Below are positions 1 to 6,475 of a stretch of 18,296 nt of DNA, one piece after another. Made by a program: the position numbers and the translations under genes. How positions within the stretch are numbered: the stretch's first letter is position 1; the number at the start of each line of letters is the position of its first letter. This stretch comes from Planctomycetaceae bacterium (GTDB lineage: Bacteria; Planctomycetota; Planctomycetia; Pirellulales; Thermoguttaceae): assembly GCA_031256755.1 (NCBI GenBank), contig JAIRPZ010000194.1:1-18296 (forward strand). The letters are read 5' to 3'. A model generated the notes under the pieces. The model did no database searches and was not told the DNA's origin. It saw nothing but the letters and a program-made list of their open reading frames with translations.

Positions 1-324
1 AAACCGGAGCCGCCGGAAGAACCTCCGCCGAATAAACCGGAACGGCTGCCGGTTGATCCGCCGCTGAACAGCCCGCTGCACGAGTCGCACGGATTGCACG
101 CGGGTTCACAAGGATCGCATGCGGATGTACAGACAGGTTCGCACGGATCGCAGTGATCGGCTTTTGCTGTTGTCCCGAACACGGCGAGGAGAGTCGCCGT
201 GAGGATGATAAGCAGCAAATATTTGTCAGTAACTCTGCCCCCCCCCCCCAAATACGCCCCATTTAGCCCTGCTTCTCTCTTCTGGTAGGGCAGCCGAAGG
301 GAGTGTTGTCAAGGATTGTCTCAT
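1..324 (-). CDS. Secreted Cys-rich protein, 5' part, frame interrupted by a G12 tract (partial)
   Basis: The product is unrecognised. On the minus strand an ATG at 324 follows an AGGA Shine-Dalgarno site (330-333) and opens MRQSLTTLPSAALPEE and onward, but this frame stops just after the 12-G run at 249-238. One base out of frame lies a convincing export signal (hydrophobic LLLIILTATLLAVFG, probable cleavage after AKA). It is followed by a Cys/Pro/Asp/Glu stretch (CDPCEPVC, CDPCEPAC, CNPCDSC) and a Gly/Ser-rich region that runs off the window edge. With 11 or 14 G the ATG would read straight into the signal peptide. In that case the protein would have an unusually long N-terminal extension. 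As printed, the signal-peptide frame has only TTG or CTG starts. It could be a phase-variable gene, a recent pseudogene or a homopolymer sequencing error. The 3' end of the gene is outside the window. Confidence 0.45.
238..249. repeat. Homopolymer of 12 C (12 G on the minus strand)
   Basis: This is an uninterrupted run of 12 identical bases, the longest homopolymer noticed in the window. It lies between a well-placed start codon (324) and the signal peptide of the minus-strand secreted Cys-rich protein. Its length decides whether the two are in frame: 12 is out of frame, 11 or 14 is in frame. Runs of this kind are known slipped-strand contingency loci in other bacteria. They are also prone to sequencing error. 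Confidence 0.8.
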
Positions 325-348
325 AATGTTCCTTTCCTTTTCTATAAT

Positions 349-354
349 ATTATA
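349..354 (-). promoter_or_regulatory. Possible -10 element for the Cys-rich protein gene
   Basis: A perfect TATAAT on the minus strand lies 24 nt upstream of the ATG at 324, which leaves room for a short leader carrying the AGGA ribosome site. The surroundings are AT-rich and partly palindromic. No convincing -35 hexamer is seen 16-18 nt further upstream, so the call is tentative. Confidence 0.3.
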
Positions 355-515
355 GTATTAAGCGGTTCTCCCCACCAGCGGGAAAAACTCGTCATTGGGG
401 TTTTCGGCAAGCATTACTGTCGGAATTGAGAAATTTATAAAACTTTCCGGTTGTCGTTTTTTTGGCTGTTTCGGGTATTGATCGTATGTAAAATGTCTCC
501 GGCCTGCTGGAAAAA

Positions 516-2555
516 ATGCGATTTCACCGTCTCCGCCCCGTTTTTGTTTTCTGCTCTGTTTTCGTTTGCGCGGTTTCCCTTTTCCTTTTTCCGGCGTTTG
601 CCGCTGCCGCCCAAGATGCCGGACGGAAATTGAATCCCAACGACAGCAAAAATAAATACGCACTGCTCATCGGCATTAATCAGTATCAGGACAAAGATGT
701 CCTTGCGCCGCTGCGGTCGCCCGGCAACGATGCCGCCGGTCTGCAAGAACAATTGGACTTGCTCGGATTTACAACAGACATCATGACCAATGATTCCAAA
801 GAAGACAAAAATGTTCCCGACAAAGAAAACATTATGGAACAAATCGAAAACTTAGCCAAACGGGCTGACACGCACGATCTGATTTTTCTGATGTTCACCG
901 GTCACGGCATGAACATTGGCGGCAAAGCATACCTTGCTGCCCGCGATTCCCGTGTCGACAAGCCGGAGACGCTTGTTTCGGTCGATAAAGTCATGCAAAT
1001 TCTGCAAACATCGCGGGCTAAATTCAAATTCTGTTTTATGAATGCGTGTCAGGAAATCGTCCAGCCGCCGCCGCAGAATGTCGGTGTCTTAAAGGGCGGC
1101 GTATTAAAAAATGAGGTCTTGAAGAACGAACCCTTACAACAGGACGGCGGGACGGATGATGTGTATTCGGCGTTGATGGTTCCGCTGCCGAAAAACCGCA
1201 GCCATGCCAAAGGCGGCGGGATCACCCGGATGTTTGCGTGTGCCGAAGGACAGATGTCCAGAGGCGGCAACCGGAAAGAATGGAACCTCCCGGACGAAAA
1301 AATGTTCGGTTATTATACGCACGCACTGATCGAGGGCTTGAAAGGGCATGCCGATGAAGATGAAAACGGCACAATTACTTTTTTTGAATTGACCCGTTTC
1401 GCAACGGCAGAGGTGCAAAAGATTTTTCAAGGTAAAGAGTTTGCCGACCGTCAGGACCCGAATGCGATGCTGGATTTGACCGGCGATCCGGTGCTGGCAG
1501 AATTACCGCTCAATAAAATGATTAAAGAGTTATTACAGGAAAAGATGAAACGGCTGCGGAACATTATTGAGGAAAGCCGGGAACTGTCGAAAGAAGCGAC
1601 GTTTGTGTTTTACGGAGACGCAGACAGAGACCGAGCCATTATTCCGAAGCCCCGCCGGCGGGAGTGGAACGTGAAACTGACTCCGGTGGAGGAGATCGCT
1701 GCCGCCGTTTCGCCGGTCGAGTCCCTGACAAAAAGCATCGACCAAGCGGAAAAATTGTTGCAGCAGGGGCAATCATTAAGCACTTTGCGGGCGGCTGCGC
1801 AGGAACTTCAGGACAATGCGGAAGCGAATACGGCGCGGTTTCTTTATGCGGTTGTCAACGGCTTGCAGGCGAAAGAAAAACAAACGGATTGCAGCCGGGA
1901 GTGGAAAAAACTTCATGATGTTCTGCAACAATTTCGAAATGATTATCTCCGGCTGCACGAACAGTTTTCCCTCCAAAAAAACAAACTGCCGAAGTCATTG
2001 CTTGCCGTTGATGCGGCGCGGCAAGACAAGCAATTTGACAAGTATTTCTCGAAAGATTGTCCTTCGCTGGCGATCACGGGGTTGGGACGCATTTACGGCG
2101 GAAGGAAAAAAGAGAATATACGGGTTGATCGGGGAATTCCCTACAACCCAAAGGAAGCGTATTCCTTGTACCGCCTTGCCGCCGACCTTGGCTGTTCAGA
2201 GGGGCTGTATTACGCCGGTTATTGCTGCTACAACGGATACGGGATTGCCGAAAACAAAGAGGAAGGCAGAAAACTGTTTCAAGAAAGTGCGGATGCCGGC
2301 AATGCACAAGGGATGTTTGCTCTCGGCGAGGATTATTACGAGACCTACGAGCATACCGGCAAATCGGATTTCGATGCCTTGACACGTTCCATGCAGTATC
2401 GCACTGCGTCGGAAATGACTCAATATCCGCCGGCAAGAGAAAAAATGGACGATGTAAGGCGCGACTGGATAAAAACAGAAAAAATGAGACAACAAATAGA
2501 AGACATGAACAAACCAACGCCGTCCGGCAACGCCGCCCCCCGCAGACGTAAATAG
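516..2555 (+). CDS. Exported metacaspase-like (peptidase C14) protein with C-terminal Sel1 repeats
   Basis: Predicted caspase-fold cysteine peptidase of 679 aa. Residues 1-30 form a signal peptide with a hydrophobic core ending near AFAAAA, so the protein should act outside the cytoplasm. The p20-like domain starts at KYALLIGINQYQ (about 47-58) and includes the NDAAGLQEQL segment. The catalytic His is in FTGHG (His130) and the likely nucleophile in MNACQE (Cys178). The usual Asp two residues before the Cys is Asn176 here. A middle region of about 330-530 is helical and charged. Residues about 547-625 contain Sel1-type repeats (AYSLYRLAADLGCSEG; GRKLFQESADAGNAQG), which usually mediate protein contacts. 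The ATG at 516 is preceded by a weak GGA site and fits the signal peptide. The gene stands alone. The family assignment is firm; the substrate and role are unknown. Confidence 0.85.
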   Translation: MRFHRLRPVFVFCSVFVCAVSLFLFPAFAAAAQDAGRKLNPNDSKNKYALLIGINQYQDKDVLAPLRSPGNDAAGLQEQLDLLGFTTDIMTNDSKEDKNVPDKENIMEQIENLAKRADTHDLIFLMFTGHGMNIGGKAYLAARDSRVDKPETLVSVDKVMQILQTSRAKFKFCFMNACQEIVQPPPQNVGVLKGGVLKNEVLKNEPLQQDGGTDDVYSALMVPLPKNRSHAKGGGITRMFACAEGQMSRGGNRKEWNLPDEKMFGYYTHALIEGLKGHADEDENGTITFFELTRFATAEVQKIFQGKEFADRQDPNAMLDLTGDPVLAELPLNKMIKELLQEKMKRLRNIIEESRELSKEATFVFYGDADRDRAIIPKPRRREWNVKLTPVEEIAAAVSPVESLTKSIDQAEKLLQQGQSLSTLRAAAQELQDNAEANTARFLYAVVNGLQAKEKQTDCSREWKKLHDVLQQFRNDYLRLHEQFSLQKNKLPKSLLAVDAARQDKQFDKYFSKDCPSLAITGLGRIYGGRKKENIRVDRGIPYNPKEAYSLYRLAADLGCSEGLYYAGYCCYNGYGIAENKEEGRKLFQESADAGNAQGMFALGEDYYETYEHTGKSDFDALTRSMQYRTASEMTQYPPAREKMDDVRRDWIKTEKMRQQIEDMNKPTPSGNAAPRRRK

Positions 2556-2591
2556 CCGGTGCGGTTATGCTGATCTCTGCCGGTCATGCCG

Positions 2592-2633
2592 GGGACTCTT
2601 AACGGCAGACGCAATCGGTTTGCCGTAAGTCCC
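2592..2633 (+). terminator. Two-part hairpin downstream of the metacaspase-like gene
   Basis: An outer stem (GGGACT at 2592-2597 with AGTCCC at 2628-2633) encloses an inner stem (ACGGCA at 2602-2607 with TGCCGT at 2621-2626) and a 13-nt loop. It lies 37 nt after the stop codon of the preceding gene. No T run follows, so it may be a weak terminator or an mRNA 3' end structure. Confidence 0.35.
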
Positions 2634-2717
2634 GTAAAATAAGCGGTTAGAGCGGTCTGCGGTCAACGGTTTTGCCGCCGCCATTTGCTTTTTCACACTT
2701 TTTTCTGATAGAAAGAA

Positions 2718-2855
2718 ATGAACGATTGACTCATACGTGAACGTCTCGCCGCATTAGCGCGGCGGGATAAAAACCTGACAGCATTCGCCTGCGAAGAGTT
2801 TCAGAAACTCATTGACCGTCATAAAAATAACACGCCGAAGACGGATTTGAAATAG
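2718..2855 (+). pseudogene. Small broken ORF (about 45 codons)
   Basis: An ATG at 2718 opens MND, followed by an in-frame TGA at 2727 and then LIRERLAALARRDKNLTAF and onward to a TAG at 2853. The stretch after the stop reads like a natural charged helical peptide, but there is no start codon after the TGA and no good ribosome site. It is probably a decayed small gene at the left side of the degraded region. Family unknown. Confidence 0.25.
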
Positions 2856-2937
2856 AACAGCCGGATACCATCGGCAGTCGGTCAAGAAAACGCTCTCCGT
2901 TTGCTTGAACAGAACGGCTCTATCAAATCAACTTTCG

Positions 2938-3048
2938 GACATCACGGTTCACATGGTTTGGGTAAGATATGTTTGCGGCCGGCTTAAAAGCGATGACCGC
3001 TACTCTGCTCAAATTGTCTACAATAACTTTCCATGGAGTGAACGGTGA
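2938..3048 (+). pseudogene. C-terminal remnant of an MmeI-like (Type IIG-family) DNA methyltransferase
   Basis: Only about 36 codons are readable, but they contain a signature I associate with MmeI/YeeA-type class I SAM-dependent DNA methyltransferases: HMVWVRYVCGRLKSDDRYSA followed by QIVYNNFPW. In intact family members the pattern (HMAW..., RLKSDYRYS, YNNFPWP) lies towards the C-terminal side of the methyltransferase region. The catalytic motifs DPACGxG and NPPY are absent here, the frame ends at TGA (3046-3048), and no intact flanking coding sequence is visible. The fragment indicates that a second restriction-modification-type gene once lay near the intact Type IIG pair. The identification is from memory of the motif, not from a search. 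Confidence 0.5.
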
Positions 3049-3164
3049 ACGTTCCTGCTATGTGATTGATTGAATCAAGGCATTAAAACGGCAGGAATGG
3101 CTTTGGACGGAAGAGTTTATCCGGTCGCAGAAAAATCCGATACCGGGTAAATGGCAGAACCTTT

Positions 3165-3499
3165 TTGGGAAATATCAAAACGTGGTTAGAAACGAATCCG
3201 TTATTGCCGTGGGATTTTCCCGAAGGATGTTATCCGATAAAATATTTGGAGCGGATTTCCAACCGGCAGAAAGGTCAAAAATATCTCGGCACGCCGACAC
3301 GTATTGAATGGTCGGCGGATAAAATTGTCTTGCCGACCATAGAGAATTCCAACGCATCGGGCGTGGTGATTTCAAGCAGCGGCATGCATGGCAGTGCCAG
3401 TGTAAATTCAATCCTGCGCTGTCAGCATCACACAAAATATGGCAAAAAATGTTGGGTAAAAATTCGCAATTCGGGAAACTCCGCGCCGTGAACGGTTGA
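3165..3499 (+). pseudogene. Phage terminase large-subunit-like fragment, frameshifted
   Basis: The readable frame begins around a TTG at 3165 without a ribosome site. It runs GNIKTWLETNPLL, DFPEGCYPIKYLE, RIEWSADKIVLPTI and NASGVVISSSGMHGS. This resembles the part of phage terminase large subunits after the Walker A region, where similar strings (LETNPLLxxDFPEVCYPI; ADKIVLPTxxGSxASG) occur in prophages of related bacteria. The upstream ATPase P-loop and the downstream nuclease domain are missing. Near 3400 the sensible reading moves to another frame (NPALSASHKIWQKMLGKNSQ to the TGA at 3497), which suggests a deletion plus frameshift. It is most likely a decayed prophage remnant. The family call is recalled from motif similarity, so confidence is moderate. 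Confidence 0.42.
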
Positions 3500-3860
3500 A
3501 CTCCTTCTTTTAATTGTCAATAATCAATTTCCCATTATCAATTCTTTCTGTGGTCTCTTTCATTTTCCACTTTCCATCTTTTTCCTTTGCCTTCCGTTCC
3601 TTCCCGTGAAAAGCAGGATGTGCGGCAGCACGCCGAATGAGCAAGACAACAGTTTTGGGAACGCACTAAACGAGTCCACTATTCCTATCAAAATAATACA
3701 TTTTGCATAAAGTAATTGTCATAATTGCATTATTTTGCAACAGTTCGAGTTCTGAAATACGCTGCGCCATAAATTACTGTACTGTGTCACAAAGGAAAAA
3801 ATCCTTCATTTTCAGGTAAAAAATACAGAAAAACCGCATTTTTTCGGCAACATGAAAATC
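3500..3860. other. Gene-free AT-rich intergenic stretch with repeated short words
   Basis: No coding sequence is supported on either strand. 3511-3546 contains repeated ATCAATT-type words. 3695-3740 is very AT-rich and carries three TTGCA words starting at 3703, 3725 and 3735, spaced 22 and 10 bp (about two turns and one turn of helix). They lie about 125-160 bp upstream of the sigma-54-like promoter, the usual distance for an activator site. That role is inference only. Confidence 0.4.
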
Positions 3861-3861
3861 C

Positions 3862-3875
3862 GGCACGGCAGTTGC
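3862..3875 (+). promoter_or_regulatory. Sigma-54 (RpoN)-type -24/-12 promoter for the sensor kinase
   Basis: The sequence CGGCACGGCAGTTGC (3861-3875) matches the sigma-54 consensus TGGCACG-N4-TTGC at every fixed position except the first T. The invariant GG (3862-3863) and GC (3874-3875) are exactly 10 bp apart. Transcription would begin near 3887, giving a leader of about 40 nt that contains the AAGGAG ribosome site. Sigma-54 promoters need an enhancer-binding activator; none is encoded in the window. Confidence 0.55.
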
Positions 3876-3910
3876 GTTACAGATATTTACTTGATATTGC
3901 TGTTAAAAAT

Positions 3911-3916
3911 AAGGAG
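3911..3916 (+). promoter_or_regulatory. Ribosome binding site fixing the kinase start
   Basis: AAGGAG lies 9 nt before the ATG at 3926. The same frame is open further up to a TTG at 3872, but that codon has no ribosome site and overlaps the sigma-54-like -12 element. The ATG at 3926 is therefore the start. Confidence 0.75.
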
Positions 3917-3925
3917 AATTCTGCA

Positions 3926-6406
3926 ATGTGTAACTCTCACGATACGACCGGTACGGAACAAAACTGTCAAAATTCCGTAACAACTGACCCGCGGCGGGCT
4001 TTTTTGATAATGTCCTCGCTTTGGACCATCTTCATCATCGGGCTTGTACTGGTGTTTGAGCATTATGTTCAGGAAGTTTATATTTCCGTTATCAAATCCC
4101 GCTCCGAAACCGCTTGCCGGCGCGATTTGCTCTTCCGCTCATGGAATAACCGCTACGGCGGCGTTTATGTCAGCGGTATCGAAGCGAATCCCTATCTTCA
4201 TCATCCGAAACGTGATATTACCACGAATTTCGGAGATAACCTGACGCTCATCAATCCCGCGTGGATGACCCGCCAAATCAGCGAAATGCAGCCGGAAGAC
4301 GATAACGCCGTCCGTTCCCGCCTGACCAGTTCAAAACTGCTGAATCCGAATAACAAACCGGACGAATGGGAAGCCGCCGCCGTCAAAAAACTCGAAGCAA
4401 AAGAAGCAGAAGAAGTCTTTGAAGTTGTCCGTCAGAAAGACGGCAGCGAGGTCGGACGTTTTGCCAAACCGCTGCCGGTTTCGGAAGGATGTTTGCGGTG
4501 TCATGGTTCGCAAGGTTATAAAGCCGGCGATGTCCGCGGAATTATTTCAACATCCGTCGAAGATAAAAGTTTATTAGCCTACAAAAAACATATCTCGTTC
4601 AGCGGTTTTATCACCGGCGGCGGAGTGTGGCTGTTCGGTTTATTGGGGCTGCTGTACTTCCGAAAACGGACTGTCTGCGATTTTGCCGTGATTCATCAAA
4701 ATAACGATAACTTGCAGAAACAAGGGAAAATTTTACAGCGGCAGTCGAAAGAATTGCAGTGCGCCGTCAAAACAGCGGAAGAAGCGAATGAAGCAAAGTC
4801 CCGTTTTCTTGCTTATATGAGTCACGAAATCCGAACGCCGCTCAACGGAATTATCGGGTTGTCGCAACTCATTTCCAAAGAGCCGCTGACAAAAAAACAG
4901 ACGGAATATATGAAAATGCTGACGCAGTCCAACGAAACATTGCTCGCCCTTATCAATGATATTCTGGACTTTTCTAAAATCGAGGCAGACAAACTCGAAT
5001 TGAATATCATCGAATTCGATATGCTGGAAAAAATCGAGTCAGTCATCAGCATTCTGGCGAACCGGTTTGAAGATAAACATCTGGCAATCTGTTTAGATGT
5101 TGCGCCGAATGTTCCGCGTCTTGTTTTCGGCGACAGCGGACGGTTTCTGCAAATCATCCTCAATTTTGCCGGCAACGCGGCGAAGTTCACGGAAACCGGC
5201 GGCGTGCGGATTTCCGTGTCTCTGGAAGAATTAAAAGACCTTCAGGCAGTTGTCCATTTCAGAATTGCGGACACCGGTATCGGCATATCGCAGAAGAATC
5301 TGTCGAAACTTTTTCAATCCTATACTCAGGCAGATGCTTCTATTCAGGCGAAATACGGCGGCACCGGTCTCGGTCTGTCGATTGCTCAGCGTCTTATCCG
5401 CATGATGGGGGGCGAAGTCAACGTGCAGAGCGAAGTCGGCTGCGGTACATCATTTGAATTTTCGTTACAATTTAAGGTTTCCGGCAAACAAGCGAAATTG
5501 ATGCCGCAAAATCAGATACCGGCTTATACTTCTCTTGCGCAGTTGCCGTCAGTCAAAGATATTCGGGTTTTGCTTGTTGAATGCAATCCGGTTTTATCGG
5601 ATTCGCTGTCCGACCAACTCCGGCATTGGCAAATGAATGTCTGTCCGGCAGCGGACGGCGTTGAAGCGTTGCAGCAAATTAACGATGCGCCGCTGCCGTT
5701 CCAACTTATCATCATTGATGAGGAGTTTGAAAAAGATTTGCAAAACGGACTGATTGCCGAAATCCGGCAGAAGACGCAATGTGCGGATACGCCGGTGGTT
5801 CTGCTCGTTGCCGCATCGGACACCCGGGATGAAGTGCAGTTCCGCAAACAGGGAATATGGCTGCTGAAAAAGACCTATTCGATTTCGGCGGTGTATGACA
5901 ACATTATGAGTTCGCTTTTCGGCGAATCGCTGACGGGTTATTATCAGGAAAAGCAAACGGTTAAAGAGATGCTGCCGGCGGATATATTAAAATGCTGCCT
6001 GCATGTTCTTGTTGCGGAAGACAACGTTGTCAATCAAATTGTGATAACGGAAATGCTTCGGTCGCGGGGACATGGCTGCGACATTGCATCGGACGGTGAA
6101 CAGGCGGTCGAAAAAGCGATGCAGAACCATTACGATTTAATTTTGATGGACTGCCAGATGCCGGAAATGGACGGTTATACGGCGGCGGCGACTATCCGGC
6201 AGCAGGAAAACGGGAGCGGGCGGCACATTCCGATAGTGGCGTTGACGGCGAATGCGACTGTTACTGACCGTGATAAATGTATTGCGGCGGGCATGGACGA
6301 TTACTGTGCGAAACCGGTATCGGAAGACCTGCTGTTCAGCATTGTTCAAAAATTGCTGGTCAGGTTCGGACAGAAACCGAATGAAAAAAAGGAGGCAGCA
6401 AGATAA
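3926..6406 (+). CDS. Hybrid sensor histidine kinase with periplasmic heme-type (Tll0287/DUF3365-like) sensor
   Basis: Membrane-bound hybrid kinase of 826 aa. TM1 is at about 25-44 and TM2 at about 221-243. Between them lies a periplasmic domain resembling the Tll0287/DUF3365 family, with CLRCH at 189-193, a CXXCH c-type heme attachment motif. The cytoplasmic part has a HisKA domain (MSHEIRTPLNG, phospho-acceptor His300) and an HATPase domain (N box NFAGNAAKFTE, DTGIGIS, GGTGLGLS). A first receiver at about 546-665 has an atypical acidic pocket (LLVECNP in place of a DD/ED pair). A second, canonical receiver at about 690-815 has VAEDN, LILMDCQMPEMDG with phospho-Asp742, and the CAKP Lys. Likely inputs are redox state or a diatomic gas, inferred from the heme motif. 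No partner regulator or Hpt protein is adjacent. The gene has its own sigma-54-like promoter. Confidence 0.9.
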   Translation: MCNSHDTTGTEQNCQNSVTTDPRRAFLIMSSLWTIFIIGLVLVFEHYVQEVYISVIKSRSETACRRDLLFRSWNNRYGGVYVSGIEANPYLHHPKRDITTNFGDNLTLINPAWMTRQISEMQPEDDNAVRSRLTSSKLLNPNNKPDEWEAAAVKKLEAKEAEEVFEVVRQKDGSEVGRFAKPLPVSEGCLRCHGSQGYKAGDVRGIISTSVEDKSLLAYKKHISFSGFITGGGVWLFGLLGLLYFRKRTVCDFAVIHQNNDNLQKQGKILQRQSKELQCAVKTAEEANEAKSRFLAYMSHEIRTPLNGIIGLSQLISKEPLTKKQTEYMKMLTQSNETLLALINDILDFSKIEADKLELNIIEFDMLEKIESVISILANRFEDKHLAICLDVAPNVPRLVFGDSGRFLQIILNFAGNAAKFTETGGVRISVSLEELKDLQAVVHFRIADTGIGISQKNLSKLFQSYTQADASIQAKYGGTGLGLSIAQRLIRMMGGEVNVQSEVGCGTSFEFSLQFKVSGKQAKLMPQNQIPAYTSLAQLPSVKDIRVLLVECNPVLSDSLSDQLRHWQMNVCPAADGVEALQQINDAPLPFQLIIIDEEFEKDLQNGLIAEIRQKTQCADTPVVLLVAASDTRDEVQFRKQGIWLLKKTYSISAVYDNIMSSLFGESLTGYYQEKQTVKEMLPADILKCCLHVLVAEDNVVNQIVITEMLRSRGHGCDIASDGEQAVEKAMQNHYDLILMDCQMPEMDGYTAAATIRQQENGSGRHIPIVALTANATVTDRDKCIAAGMDDYCAKPVSEDLLFSIVQKLLVRFGQKPNEKKEAAR

Positions 6407-6427
6407 GTTTCTTCCTGATTGAAAATT

Positions 6428-6454
6428 GAAGATGTCTGCCATACAGACATCTTC
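6428..6454. terminator. Perfect 11-bp hairpin between convergent genes
   Basis: GAAGATGTCTG (6428-6438) and CAGACATCTTC (6444-6454) form a perfect stem with a 5-nt loop. It sits between the end of the plus-strand kinase (6406) and the end of the minus-strand methyltransferase (6476). On the minus strand it is followed by AATTTTC, on the plus strand by ACCGG, so it looks like a bidirectional terminator that works better for the minus-strand operon. Confidence 0.7.
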
Positions 6455-6475
6455 ACCGGACGGTACAAATCTTTA

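Noticed and set aside
2930..2964. FGHHGSHGLGK reading, which resembles a P-loop
   Set aside because: It lies in a frame different from the recognisable methyltransferase signature over the same DNA and has stops soon after; it is a chance shadow.
2718..3110. In-frame TGA codons in protein-like stretches (also at 12957), raising the idea of TGA recoded as Trp
   Set aside because: Several intact genes here end in TGA (SDR, HlyD-like, TIM-barrel) and none of the clear genes contains an internal TGA, so ordinary pseudogene decay is the simpler explanation.
2556..3500. Functional small-gene operon in the degraded region
   Set aside because: The readable pieces lie in different frames, lack starts and ribosome sites and resemble unrelated families, so they are treated as remnants.
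3872..3925. 18-codon upstream extension of the histidine kinase from TTG 3872
   Set aside because: It has no ribosome site and overlaps the sigma-54-like -12 element, while AAGGAG is ideally placed for ATG 3926.
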